A stretch of DNA of 64,000 bases, taken from Sporofaciens musculi. GTDB lineage: Bacteria; Bacillota; Clostridia; Lachnospirales; Lachnospiraceae. Location of the stretch: NCBI RefSeq assembly GCF_009830285.1, contig NZ_WUQX01000001.1, forward strand, positions 2,790,501-2,854,500. The letters are read 5' to 3'. Position 1 is the stretch's first letter. Every line of letters starts with the position of its first letter. Below the pieces are notes generated by a model. It made no database searches. It saw nothing but the letters and a program-made list of their open reading frames with translations, and was not told where the DNA came from. Both the position numbers and the translations under genes were made by a program. Positions 35,278 through 44,083 of this stretch are shown in pieces.

Positions 35278-36007
35278 TCAATCTCGCTTTACGGAGAAAT
35301 TTTCCCTGTTTTCTGATGTAGGAATGAGTTTCTTTGACTTCCACGTTCCACTAAAATATCGTGTGCAGACAATCGCGGTGGCATCACCCCAGCCGATGCT
35401 CGTGGATACTGCAATAGCGAGAAAGCCTATGTTCGGCGCTAAAATCAGTGTTACCGCTAACCGAGTGACGATTGATGTGGCGGAATGAACAGCCGCAATG
35501 ATTGTATCGCCAGCGCCCTCCAGCACACCGGCCAAGCAGTACATAATTGCCATGAGTGGATAAAACCATGCGCAGACGGTGAAATAGCTGTTTCCACTCG
35601 AAACGGCCTGCCCGTCGCTGCCGACGATGAGACTGATGATACTTTCCCCAAAGATCAGCATACATGCCGATAGTAGGGCTATTGTGCTGATGGAAATCAT
35701 CAAGCTGAACCGCAGGCCCTTTTTTAACCGCTCCATTTGTCCGGCTCCAATGTTTTGACCGGTAAAAATGGTGACTGCATTCCCCAAAGACTGTACCGGA
35801 AGCAGGATAAAGGCTTCAATTCGGGTGGCCGCTGTCATTCCGGCAATCTGCTCTTTCCCAAACTGATTGATAACGTCTTGTATGAAGCAGGCTTCCTAAA
35901 AATATGGGGAGTGTAAACAGAATCAGTTGTTTCTGTAGATTTCCCGCGATTAACATGTTGTTGGATGTAAGCACCTCTTTTTCAATAACAGACCCTTGGA
36001 CTAACAA
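35278..36007 (-). pseudogene. MATE efflux transporter with large internal deletion and frameshift
   Basis: The first frame encodes the cytoplasmic start and first helix, NLQKQLILFTLPIFLGSLL. The second, shifted frame encodes the last half of a MATE protein: GMTAATRIEAFILLPVQSLG, VTIFTGQNIGAGQ and four more helices. Roughly 200 residues between them are missing, and the frames do not match across the junction near 35880. It cannot make a functional pump. It lies between the PadR gene and the phosphoribosyltransferase of the four-gene cassette. Confidence 0.8.
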
Positions 36008-36045
36008 AAAAATAAGACTCGACTATAACGCCAAGTCTTTCTTTA

Positions 36046-36549
36046 TTATATTTGATTAAACAATCTCATCGTGGTATCTGGTCCAACTCCACCATTTTGT
36101 TTGCAGACTTTTTCTCCAACAAATGAGTTTCTTGATACCCTTACTGTATAGAGCTGATCTTCAAACAATTCTACCGCCTGTTCATTTATAACACAGCAAG
36201 CAATCATCATGTCTGGTTCAAGAATCCTTTTTATCGTATGGCCAGTGTTTATAACCGAATCAGCAATAATTACATTCTTTGTTTCAGGCTTGGTGAAATC
36301 TTCCCTCTTAGGATCATATAGCTGTAATTTACACCCTAACTGAAAATATATTCCTTCTGCCAAAAATATGCCGCCCCGGAGCATCGCCACCACCGTAGTT
36401 TCTTCTGGATTCATTTGAGGAAAGCCTTGTGACAAGTATTTCCCTAATTCCATATGAGCCTGTGCAAGTTTAACACCTGAAACTCCAGAATCGGACTTTG
36501 TTATTGAAATCAACTCATTTATTCTATCTGTCTTATTCACCTCAAACAA
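36046..36549 (-). CDS. Type I phosphoribosyltransferase-like protein (cassette gene 4)
   Basis: The 167-residue protein resembles uracil/adenine-type phosphoribosyltransferases. The PRPP loop is NVIIADSVINTGHTI (residues 92-106, acidic-hydrophobic-T-G-x-T), a preceding VVAMLRGGIF loop binds pyrophosphate, and the C-terminal GGVGPDTTMRLF resembles the uracil-binding tail. The start is TTG at 36549, overlapping the kinase/HAD gene by 8 bp with GGAGGG in that gene's end. It is the fourth gene of a cassette with XRE-PIN-ankyrin, radical SAM and kinase/HAD. The base substrate is unknown; a role in making or salvaging a modified nucleotide is inference. Confidence 0.75.
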   Translation of the reverse strand: MFEVNKTDRINELISITKSDSGVSGVKLAQAHMELGKYLSQGFPQMNPEETTVVAMLRGGIFLAEGIYFQLGCKLQLYDPKREDFTKPETKNVIIADSVINTGHTIKRILEPDMMIACCVINEQAVELFEDQLYTVRVSRNSFVGEKVCKQNGGVGPDTTMRLFNQI

Positions 36550-37609
36550 CAGCTATACCCTCCGTATCCATATATTTTAACGAACGACTTAACGTACCGT
36601 CTGATTTCGTAATCAGATAACCTTCGTCTGCCTGTTTCAGCATATAATAATCGTTCATGCTGTCTCCATAGGCAATAATTCTAACACCCTTCTCTTGAAG
36701 GAATTTTGCAATAAAATATTTTGTCTCCGCAGACATCTGCTCACCACAATACATGGGCATTTTCAGTTCATTTGCTATTTCCTTCCATATTCCATAATAT
36801 CCAGTTGTTAATATAATACATGGCATCCTAATCGTTTCTATAACAGCAGGATTAAAATGTACCCCCAATTCCTCAAATGGCCGACTTGTCCAATCAATGA
36901 AACGTAAGAAATCTGTCATTTCCCTTTTATGTCTCCACGCTTGGAAACCTGTATAAAAATTGCCATCAAATATGTGTGTCTTGTACCCCAAAACACTACT
37001 ACTATCTTCAGTAGTCAACGTCCTGTCCCCATCTGCCAAGCAAATTTCCTTACCTTTTATCTGATCGAAAATACTATCAGCACTTTGCTTTGCATAGGCC
37101 AAACAACTATATCCTGCCGCCAGGCTATCTATAAATTCCAGTATCGTGCTTATATTCGGGAAATATCCTTTTTCCGGATTGTCACAAACATAAAAATCCT
37201 TATTATGTTTATGGCAATACTGCCGAAGTGATTCCAGTTCAGCCATCTGCCATTTCCCAATGTCAAAGGTAAGGTATTTTTTGTTTCTGACTGAGTCTTC
37301 CATTCTCATTTTAAGAATTGACGGATCCACATATAGATATAAAATCGCGTCATATAGTTCTCCGTCTTCTTCAGTAAATACAACTTCATCACCAAAGGAA
37401 TAGTGTCCATCCATGATGAAATCATTCTTTTCTTTTAGCTTTGCCGCCAGTTTCCGTCTCACATGCTTTTTCTCTTCAGATGATAAAGAATGGAAATCTG
37501 GTTCCAGTTCTTTAAGCATGGAACTGCCTGCAAGCACATCAAAATTCCTAACTGCATCTAATATAAAAGTTTTTCCCGCTGTAGGAAGTCCATATAAACC
37601 TATTCGCAT
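36542..37609 (-). CDS. P-loop kinase fused to a HAD-family hydrolase (cassette gene 3)
   Basis: Residues 1-160 form a nucleotide-kinase-like P-loop domain with Walker A GLPTAGKT (7-14), a DxD-like region IMDGHYSFGDE and a lid with several arginines. Residues about 185-355 are a HAD phosphohydrolase with motif I LADGDRTLT (D193, D195), motif II LTTGYYG and motif IV YGDSMNDYYML (D316, D320). The fusion implies paired phosphorylation and dephosphorylation on one substrate. AAGGAGAC precedes the ATG, which overlaps the radical SAM gene by 10 bp. The biological role is unknown; the substrate may be a nucleotide or sugar made by neighbouring genes. Confidence 0.75.
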   Translation of the reverse strand: MRIGLYGLPTAGKTFILDAVRNFDVLAGSSMLKELEPDFHSLSSEEKKHVRRKLAAKLKEKNDFIMDGHYSFGDEVVFTEEDGELYDAILYLYVDPSILKMRMEDSVRNKKYLTFDIGKWQMAELESLRQYCHKHNKDFYVCDNPEKGYFPNISTILEFIDSLAAGYSCLAYAKQSADSIFDQIKGKEICLADGDRTLTTEDSSSVLGYKTHIFDGNFYTGFQAWRHKREMTDFLRFIDWTSRPFEELGVHFNPAVIETIRMPCIILTTGYYGIWKEIANELKMPMYCGEQMSAETKYFIAKFLQEKGVRIIAYGDSMNDYYMLKQADEGYLITKSDGTLSRSLKYMDTEGIAVV

Positions 37610-38433
37610 ATTGTCTCCTTATAACATCGTGTCCTGTCGAATACCAACGATACCTTCTCCAAGTCACTGATAGGCAAACTACTCTCTCCCAATGCAGGCA
37701 GGTCTGCACAGTTTCCGCAGAAGTATATTTTCCCATTTGCATAGAAAAAATTATTTATGCCGACACCACATAAACCACCATACATCGTACAGTCATAGCC
37801 GCCTGTTCTAACATTTAATACCTGAGCAGCCTTCTCCAAAAACTTATGAAACTCATTTAATGTAATCCCATACTTACCAATCATCCTTGAAAAAGTTACC
37901 CTTGTATTAAACTGTCGGAAAAAGTCGGTTGTCTCATCTGCTTTTTCCAATATTTCTTTTCCCACAGTACAGTTCATTGGTGGATATTTACCATTAATCT
38001 TTTGGTATAACTTCATTTTTTCCATTACTTTTGCGTGCGTATTACATCTATACATGTCGTGGATTGATGTAACGCCGTCTATGGAAAATCCCAGATTAAC
38101 TTTATGCTCCTTAAAAAACTCCAGCATATCTTCATCAACCAACAAGCCATTTGTAATAGAATATGCCGCAATACGCCCAGCAGCCAGATATTCGGAAATA
38201 TATAATATGTATTCCTTCAATGCCTCGTATTCCAATAACGGTTCTCCATTACCGACAAATCCGATTTTAAACACTTCAATGTTATTACTTTCTATATAAT
38301 CTATAATGTTATCCAGAATAATAAAGACATCCATTTCATCAGCTTGAATAGCGTCTTTCTTTTCATGGAAGTGACAGTATTTGCATTTTAGATTACATCT
38401 ATTATTTATTGAGATACATATTCTATTTATCAT
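37600..38433 (-). CDS. Radical SAM enzyme (cassette gene 2)
   Basis: The motif CNLKCKYC places the 4Fe-4S ligands at C13, C17 and C20 (C-x3-C-x2-C). GFVGNGEPLLE near residue 60 is the SAM-binding GGE-like strand. Later cysteines in YDCTMYGGLCGVGINNFF and KIYFCGNC resemble a SPASM/twitch-type auxiliary cluster. The length is 277 residues. It overlaps the XRE-PIN-ankyrin gene by 4 bp (ATGA) and the next gene by 10 bp, so the four genes are translated together. It is not obviously a peptide-maturation enzyme since no precursor peptide is nearby; the substrate is unknown. Confidence 0.82.
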   Translation of the reverse strand: MINRICISINNRCNLKCKYCHFHEKKDAIQADEMDVFIILDNIIDYIESNNIEVFKIGFVGNGEPLLEYEALKEYILYISEYLAAGRIAAYSITNGLLVDEDMLEFFKEHKVNLGFSIDGVTSIHDMYRCNTHAKVMEKMKLYQKINGKYPPMNCTVGKEILEKADETTDFFRQFNTRVTFSRMIGKYGITLNEFHKFLEKAAQVLNVRTGGYDCTMYGGLCGVGINNFFYANGKIYFCGNCADLPALGESSLPISDLEKVSLVFDRTRCYKETICE

Positions 38434-39800
38434 CTTCTGCCTCTCTTCAAATTACGATCCTTCCTATAGTTTGCATCTCCACGATTGTATTGCACTCTTG
38501 CCGGACCAGACTTATGATATTTATCCACCCAGTCTGCCGCTGTTTTTCCATCTATATCAACAATCTTCTGATCCGCACCTGCTTCAATAAGAATTTGCCT
38601 GATATCCCAAGTACGCTTTCCTCTGTCATTCGCAAAATGACCATTCATACATGCCTTCATCAATGCAGTAAATCCATTTGCATCTTGCTGATTGATGCTG
38701 GTTCTTTCATCCCCACATAAAGCAATAACAAAATCTTTCTTTCCTTCCCATGCAGCCACCATTAATGGCATGTTCCCTTCATTTTTTTCACGTCTTAAAT
38801 CCTTCTGGCGCAGTTTCCCGGAATCATATGGATTTCTGCTCCCTATATTAGGATTTGCCTTACATTCATTTAAAAGAAACAAAAACATATCCTTGTCTCC
38901 CGTTTGAACTGCATGAGTAAGCGGTGGAAAGTACCTTCTGCTGCAATCCCTCTTGTTTTTATCTGCACCATGCGCAATCAGCCACTCTATTTTTGCTTTT
39001 CTCTCTTCAAAAGTTGCCTTACGGTTTCGCACAGCAGAAATAATCAATGTATTTCCATCCGGTAAATATGCATCGATTTCTTCGGCATTTGGTATTTCAC
39101 AATCCTCATATGAATCAGCGTAATATGCATCAATTTTTGATATCTTTGACATATTGATAAGCTCCTGTTTTGTAGCCATATACTCTCTTAAATGCAAAGC
39201 TGCAACTGATTCATTTCCTTTCAGGTAAGCTGAATAATCCGTATCTTCCGTTATAATGTCTACTTTACAGTGGTATTTATCAGAAGCTTCCTGAGCTATA
39301 TAGATTATTTTACAATCTTCATTTTCTTCATCACTGTCTCCTGTATAGCCCATAAGAATAGTTCTATCCCCATAGCTGATTCCACGTATCACTTCCCACG
39401 CTTTTCTTCCTAATGGTCCTGACTTCTTGTTCTTAATGTTATCCAATTCATCTACAACAACTTTCGGAATAATCACCTTACTGTATTCTTTATTCAGTTC
39501 ATCTATAAGCTGCGAATTTTTTAACAAGGCAGACGTGTCCGGGACAGCAACCCTTTCTCCCCGCAGAAATTGGTCCGTCTGCTTTTCTGACATACCGAAT
39601 GCCTCACAATACTTTCTTGCAGTTTCAAACAAAGTTTTTTCACTGGTTTTTCCTGCTTCTACCCTTGAAATTGAAGATTTATTTGGTGCAATACCATTAA
39701 CAGCCAGCTTCTGTGCCATTTCGTCCATCGTACAATTATTTTTCTCTCGAAGCTCCTTTAATCTTTTACATAAAAAAGCGATTTCATTTTCATTAGACAT
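38430..39800 (-). CDS. XRE-type HTH / PIN nuclease / ankyrin-repeat protein (cassette gene 1)
   Basis: Three domains are visible in 456 residues. At 10-75 is an XRE helix-turn-helix (CTMDEMAQKLAVNG, SSISRVEAGKT). At 85-205 is a PIN-like nuclease with acidic residues D88 in VPDTSALL, D117/E118 in VVVDELDNI, and D186/D188 in ITEDTDYSAYL. At 265-430 are four or so ankyrin repeats (EWLIAHGADKNKRD, PLMVAAWEGKKDFVIALC, GFTALMKACMNGH, LIEAGADQKIVDIDGKTAADW). It may repress its own promoter and act as an RNase effector or sensor. The ATG at 39800 with GGAAGGGAA is preferred over a TTG at 39818. Confidence 0.78.
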   Translation of the reverse strand: MSNENEIAFLCKRLKELREKNNCTMDEMAQKLAVNGIAPNKSSISRVEAGKTSEKTLFETARKYCEAFGMSEKQTDQFLRGERVAVPDTSALLKNSQLIDELNKEYSKVIIPKVVVDELDNIKNKKSGPLGRKAWEVIRGISYGDRTILMGYTGDSDEENEDCKIIYIAQEASDKYHCKVDIITEDTDYSAYLKGNESVAALHLREYMATKQELINMSKISKIDAYYADSYEDCEIPNAEEIDAYLPDGNTLIISAVRNRKATFEERKAKIEWLIAHGADKNKRDCSRRYFPPLTHAVQTGDKDMFLFLLNECKANPNIGSRNPYDSGKLRQKDLRREKNEGNMPLMVAAWEGKKDFVIALCGDERTSINQQDANGFTALMKACMNGHFANDRGKRTWDIRQILIEAGADQKIVDIDGKTAADWVDKYHKSGPARVQYNRGDANYRKDRNLKRGRR

Positions 39801-39855
39801 CAGAAATTTCCCTTCCAAACCTATTCACTAAAAAGTGGTTATCTTTCACATATCT

Positions 39856-39975
39856 ATAATACCGCTTGTTGCAATTTTTTCAATATGCAGCCTGTTTTTT
39901 GCAACTCAAATGCTGTATTAGCAACTACTACATCCATTTCTTTTAAAAGTGCAACATTTTTTATCACTTTGCAAC
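39856..39975 (-). promoter_or_regulatory. Cassette promoter with five helically phased GCAA(C/T) boxes
   Basis: On the minus strand TTGAAA (39883-39878) and TATTAT (39861-39856) are 16 bp apart and face the XRE-PIN-ankyrin gene. On the plus strand, GCAAT begins at 39871 and GCAAC at 39901, 39921, 39951 and 39971, giving spacings of exactly 30, 20, 30 and 20 bp. The first box lies between -10 and -35. The boxes are therefore on one face of the helix, suggesting a cooperatively bound repressor, most simply the XRE protein itself. Confidence 0.65.
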
Positions 39976-40134
39976 ATAATAATAAAAATATCTGCAGTCA
40001 TCATTTCGCCTCCGCAGGCCAATGGAGTAAAATTTTAAATTTACATCTATTTTCTTCGTAAAAACACAAGTTCATTTTTTACAAAAGTGACCGAAAAGCC
40101 CGGAAAATCACAATGTCATTAACTTAAGAAAAAG

Positions 40135-40189
40135 AACAATGCCGGATATCGTTACACCATTCTATAGGGTAAAGGTATCCGGCATTGTT
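40135..40189. terminator. Bidirectional terminator in the gap before the hydrolase remnant
   Basis: Fourteen-base arms AACAATGCCGGATA (40135-40148) and their complement (40176-40189) with T-rich flanks. The remaining gap 39976-40253 shows no gene. Confidence 0.65.
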
Positions 40190-40253
40190 TTGGATATGAA
40201 ATCCTGATTAGCTTCTCTTATCTCCATAGCATCACTTCTCCTCGCTCTCAAAT

Positions 40254-40707
40254 CTATATGTTTTTCTCCAGCCACTTTTCAACAATGTTTCTATCCCCAT
40301 CCTCCATAACGGCGTGTTCACTGTCCTGAGAAATCGTTAAATCACACAGATACTTCCGTACAAACTTCTGAATCACTTCTGCCGACTGCATGTTATCCTT
40401 CCCGCCATAAAGAATTGCAGTCCAAATACCCCAATCACAAATGGGATGTTCCTTCACATACTGATAATAGTCCCATCTCAATGTATCAACAGGTATTGGT
40501 ATTTCTTTTTCAATACACAGTCTTTCTTCCGTAACCTGGAATCATAAAAACATTTGCTGAATTAGATATTTTCTCTGCAATTTCCGCAAAAGCCCCGGCA
40601 TACTCTTTGCGGGACATTTTTCCATGAACATAAATATATACTTTCTCTGATGCTTCACCCCAAATAATAATAGGAATACCTTCTATTGAAATTTTTAACT
40701 TTTTCAT
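40254..40707 (-). pseudogene. Alpha/beta hydrolase with internal deletion and frameshift
   Basis: The first frame (40707-40510) reads MKKLKISIEGIPIIIWGE and HGKMSRKEYAGAFAEIAEK, the start of a small lysophospholipase-like hydrolase. After a frame change, the tail reads IPIPVDTLRWDYYQYVKEHP, WTAILYGGKDNMQS and SEHAVMEDGDRNIVEKWLEK, with the catalytic His. The segment with the nucleophile G-x-S-x-G and most of the core, about 85 residues, is missing. The ATG overlaps the MerR gene stop. Confidence 0.75.
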
Positions 40708-41060
40708 TTTCCGCTTATTCTCTCCTGATAAATACCTATTTTTTCATCCAGATTCCGCAGGTATTCTTCCCACTTTCTTTTCTCTTCCACTACAGATTTT
40801 CTGTGCTGTATCAGCAGTTCCATCCGCTCTGCCATCGTGTCGTCTCCCTGATACCGCAGATCAGAATAATGTTTAATATCCCGGAGCAGCATTCCGGTAT
40901 CTTTCAGACGCTGGATAAATTTTACCCATTCTATGTCATCTTCACTGTAATCCCGTCTCCCGACACTGTCCCTACTTACACAAAACAGTCCTTTCTTCTC
41001 GTAATAGCGTAGTGTATATGCACTGATTCCAGTTATCCCAGAAAATTCACCAATAGTCAT
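40704..41060 (-). CDS. MerR-family transcriptional regulator
   Basis: 118 residues beginning MTIGEFSGITGISAYTLRYYEKKGL, followed by the wing RRDYSEDDIEWVKFIQRLKDTGM and a long helix, without effector cysteines. It is divergent from a carboxymuconolactone decarboxylase-like gene whose promoter at 41085-41115 has the 19-bp spacer expected for MerR control. The decayed hydrolase follows it in the same transcript. Confidence 0.85.
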   Translation of the reverse strand: MTIGEFSGITGISAYTLRYYEKKGLFCVSRDSVGRRDYSEDDIEWVKFIQRLKDTGMLLRDIKHYSDLRYQGDDTMAERMELLIQHRKSVVEEKRKWEEYLRNLDEKIGIYQERISGK

Positions 41061-41084
41061 AACTATCCTCTTTTCAAAAAATCC

Positions 41085-41115
41085 TTGACTTAGACTATAA
41101 TCTAAGAACTATCCT
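41085..41115 (+). promoter_or_regulatory. MerR-type promoter with perfect operator dyad
   Basis: TTGACT (41085-41090), a 19-bp spacer, then TATCCT (41110-41115). The spacer holds the dyad CTTAGACTATAATCTAAG (41089-41106). Confidence 0.75.
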
Positions 41116-41192
41116 TTTTACAGTAGCTTGATATCTTATTGAACAGTAATTGTTTCATAAGACCATTTTACCAAACAAGGAGGAGAAAAGAA

Positions 41193-41561
41193 ATGGAGAA
41201 AACAAGATTTCATACTGGTATGGAAAACTTAAAGAAAATTGATGGAGAAGGCGGCGAGTCTGTCATCCGGTCACTGGAGACAATTTCACCTGACCTTGGA
41301 AAGTACATTGTTGAATTTGCCTTCGGAGATATCTATGCGCGGAGCGGCCTCTCCTTACAGGAGCGGGAAATGATCACGTTAGCCAGCCTTCTCACTGCCG
41401 GAGGATGTGAACCACAACTGGAAGTACATATTAATGGAGCTTTAAATGTGGGAATTGCTCCTGAAAAAATCATAGAGATATTCTTACAGTGCATCCCATA
41501 CACTGGCTTCCCCAAAGTCCTAAATGCAGTCTCTGAGGCAAAAAAGCTCTTTGAAAATTAA
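41193..41561 (+). CDS. Carboxymuconolactone decarboxylase/AhpD-like protein
   Basis: 122 residues from an ATG at 41193 with AAGGAGGAG. The CMD fold is indicated by LSLQEREMITLASLLTAGGCEPQLEVHINGALNVGI, which includes the conserved E and H positions but only one cysteine of the AhpD pair. It probably acts as a thiol-dependent or general-acid catalyst on a small substrate. MerR-CMD pairs are common in Clostridia and respond to electrophiles or oxidants. Confidence 0.82.
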   Translation: MEKTRFHTGMENLKKIDGEGGESVIRSLETISPDLGKYIVEFAFGDIYARSGLSLQEREMITLASLLTAGGCEPQLEVHINGALNVGIAPEKIIEIFLQCIPYTGFPKVLNAVSEAKKLFEN

Positions 41562-41631
41562 GGATTTTTTCTGTACTATAATCTTCTAAAAAGTACGTTC
41601 CTTTCACTGATTTTACCCCAGGGTAAAAATA

Positions 41632-41671
41632 TGGCTGTGTCCTTAGTCAAACCAAACTGATAACACAGCCA
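41632..41671. terminator. Hairpin after the CMD gene
   Basis: Arms TGGCTGTGT (41632-41640) and ACACAGCCA (41663-41671). There is no strong T tract, so termination is uncertain. Confidence 0.4.
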
Positions 41672-41821
41672 CATACCAGTCCTACATGCCCGGAATTGCC
41701 CGTATTACCGGGCTTTCTTTGAAAGCAGACAGACCGTTTCAATATTTGCTAATTCCCGATGCAGAATAATGAATTTCCGAATTATTATCTTTACTTATTC
41801 GGCCATTTCCAGGTAATTTAT

Positions 41822-42815
41822 CTAAATAATCATAATCTTGGAAATATTTGTGATCATATTCTTTAAAAATTCTATTTCACTTGCCGAAATGGGAAAAGTC
41901 AATTTTATTTCCATTAACAGCTTTTTACAATAACCACTACATCCAATTTCTTTAACTGGTAGCACAAGATTTTGATACAGTCTATAATTTAACCTGGAAT
42001 GTGTACAAGTTGCAGTTGAAAAATACAAAATCCCATCAAAACTTCTGTCCGATGTAATCAACCACTGTGTAATTAACTGCGGAACAATATACTCTTCCTT
42101 AAATACTCCTTTCTTTTTTGACACATCTACTTTTACGGAACAAGCCATAATAATTGGAATCATTTTTAAATAGTTAATGATTATTTCCTCATTATCTGCA
42201 TCATTTTGATCGCAAAGGTGCTTTTTCAGTTCATATGGCAATAACCCAATGGTTATTAAATTATAATCCTTTGGTATCTCAATTTTTGTAAAATACATAT
42301 CTTGTTCTTTTGGTCTTCCAAGTTCTTCATAGCACGTATACGGTGTTGTTCCTAAATACATACAAGGGAAACCCGACACACTATATCTTTGATTTTTTAC
42401 AAGATACCTAGATTCAAATGGAATATGAAAAAAATCTTCTTTTTTGTCAAAATTCTCTTTTTTTGTCAGAACGTAAACGTGCTCTATAATATGTTCGTAA
42501 TACATATTTCCCATAATATTCGCTTATACGCTTAATAGCAAATTCACTCTTTTCCACTACATTATTAAAAGTAATGCATGCCCCTGTGATATCCCCCAAT
42601 AGGTATTTATGTATCGCACTAATAATCCCTTCCGTTGAAATTTTAATATCTTCTATTGTATTTTCCATATTTTCTGAATAGTGTACTTGATTAAATTCTT
42701 TGAGTTCCTTAATAAAAATATTAAACTTCTCTTTTAACAGTCTCTCTATCCCCCAAACATCATTACTATATGGTAAATCTAAATTTTTGCTACCCAATAA
42801 ATGAAACATTTTCAT
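41822..42815 (-). pseudogene. RES-domain NAD+-degrading toxin-like protein, split by a poly-A frameshift
   Basis: Two overlapping frames make one protein of about 330 residues. The first (42815-42447) is a helical N-terminal region ending YYRARLRSDKK, which holds the RES-domain Arg. The second continues KEDFFHIPFESRYL, MYLGTTPYTCYEELGRP with the conserved Glu, and DGILYFSTATCTHSR with the conserved Ser. The break is at seven T (A on the coding strand), 42458-42464. RES toxins degrade NAD+. There is no adjacent Xre-type antitoxin gene. The frameshift may be a mutation, a phase-variable tract or a sequencing error. Confidence 0.7.
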
Positions 42816-43234
42816 AAACTATACTCCTATATTCAAAAAACAATACGTTTCTTCCGTTTACTCCACAATTCATAAATTTGTCCGATTACAGAATAGATTT
42901 TCTCATTCGACAAAATTCAGCGTTTCACCGAAAGTTCATTTTTCTTACCCCACCTGCTCTAAGGAAACATATTTTCAGTCTCACAAAACAGAAAACACAG
43001 AAACATATCGACCTCTGATCGCCTAAGCCCTTTGATTTAACGGGCTTTCCAGGTGAGCAGATAGACGATTTCAACATGTGATACTTAGGCTATAACCAAA
43101 AAAGTCCACATTTGCCAAAAACCTTTGAAATTCGAGGGCACTGAAAAACTCTCATTTTTTTGTGGGAGTTTTTCTTTCTTCTATAAAATACAATGTCAGG
43201 TATTATGATTCATATAAAAACATAGGCGGTTTTA
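42816..43234. other. Gap of about 420 bp without a gene
   Basis: AT-rich noncoding DNA upstream of the RES gene. It holds one terminator-like hairpin with arms AAAAACTC and GAGTTTTT (43144-43174), which would serve the minus-strand IS1182 fragment. No other feature was seen. Confidence 0.5.
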
Positions 43235-43665
43235 TCATCCGGCCAGTGCAATCAACTTCGTTATTCTCTTAATATTTGCTGCGAATGCCATAAAATACAT
43301 TTGCAATTCCATAGCAAACAATCCCACGGAATCTGCTCTGCCTAATCCGTGGGCTTCCTTTAATTCCCCATTCTTTTTTTCAATCCGGTGTCGGATCTTC
43401 AGGCGTTCCTGAAATTTTTCGCTTGCTTCAAATTCCAGCCTGCTCCGGTTCCTTTGGCTTGCTTGAGTAATACTATAGCTGTGGGGTTTTCCCTTCCCTA
43501 CTTTACACTGTCCTTTTAGCGGGCACTTATCGCATTTTTTCTTGCTGAATACGTAATTCCGGTACTGGTTCCCGTTCTTTGCCTCCCGCTTCTCAACCCG
43601 CATGGCTAATTCACCCGCCGGACATTGCAGCATCTTTGCGTCTTTGTTAAAACTGAAACCTTACT
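43235..43665 (-). pseudogene. IS1182-family transposase, C-terminal fragment
   Basis: The frame encodes the end of a DDE transposase: NKDAKMLQCPAGELAMR, CDKCPLKGQCKVGKG, and KIRHRIEKKNGELKEAHGLGRADSVG with the catalytic Glu. The first two thirds of the gene are absent; the fragment ends close to the left end of the adjacent IS3-type element, whose insertion or a related deletion removed the rest. Confidence 0.75.
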
Positions 43666-43750
43666 CAAGTTTTGATGTGGTATAAAAAAAGTTGACAGCT
43701 TATTCTCAAGGATTTCATAATAAAACCAAGAGAATAAGGAGGTATTCAAA

Positions 43751-44083
43751 GTGGCACGTAAATATGACCATGAATACAAAGTACAGGCAGTAAAACTTGC
43801 CAAAGAAATCGGCGGCGCTAAGGCTGCTAAAGAATTAGGAATCCCTGAAGGAACCATCCATACATGGCTGAAAGCCGTAAGAGCCGGTAAGTTAGACATT
43901 GGGGAAGGTTCCCATACCCCTGCCAGTGCAATGAGCCTGTCAGAAGAAATTACCATGCTGCGTAAGCGGGTTAAGGAGCAGGACAAAGAAATCCGACGTC
44001 TGGAAGAAGAAAACGAATTTCTGGAGGAAGCCAGCGCTTTTTTCGCCGCCAGCCGTCGCAAGTCAGCAAAAACCAGAGGATGA
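43751..44083 (+). CDS. IS3-family transposase orfA
   Basis: 110 residues with an N-terminal HTH (HEYKVQAVKLAKEIGGAKAAKELGIPEGTIHTWLKAVRAG) and a leucine-zipper-like coiled coil (ITMLRKRVKEQDKEIRRLEEENEFLEEA). It provides DNA recognition for the transposase. Its TGA overlaps the orfB ATG by 4 bp, suggesting coupling rather than an evident slippery site. Confidence 0.85.
   Translation: MARKYDHEYKVQAVKLAKEIGGAKAAKELGIPEGTIHTWLKAVRAGKLDIGEGSHTPASAMSLSEEITMLRKRVKEQDKEIRRLEEENEFLEEASAFFAASRRKSAKTRG

Noticed and set aside
41715..43080. Two similar stretches (GGGCTTTC...GCAGA..GAC..TTTCAA) as attachment sites flanking the RES gene
   Set aside because: The similarity is short and gapped, and no integrase is nearby.
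43606..44061. Minus-strand frame of 151 codons over the IS3 orfA
   Set aside because: Antisense shadow of a well-supported transposase gene.
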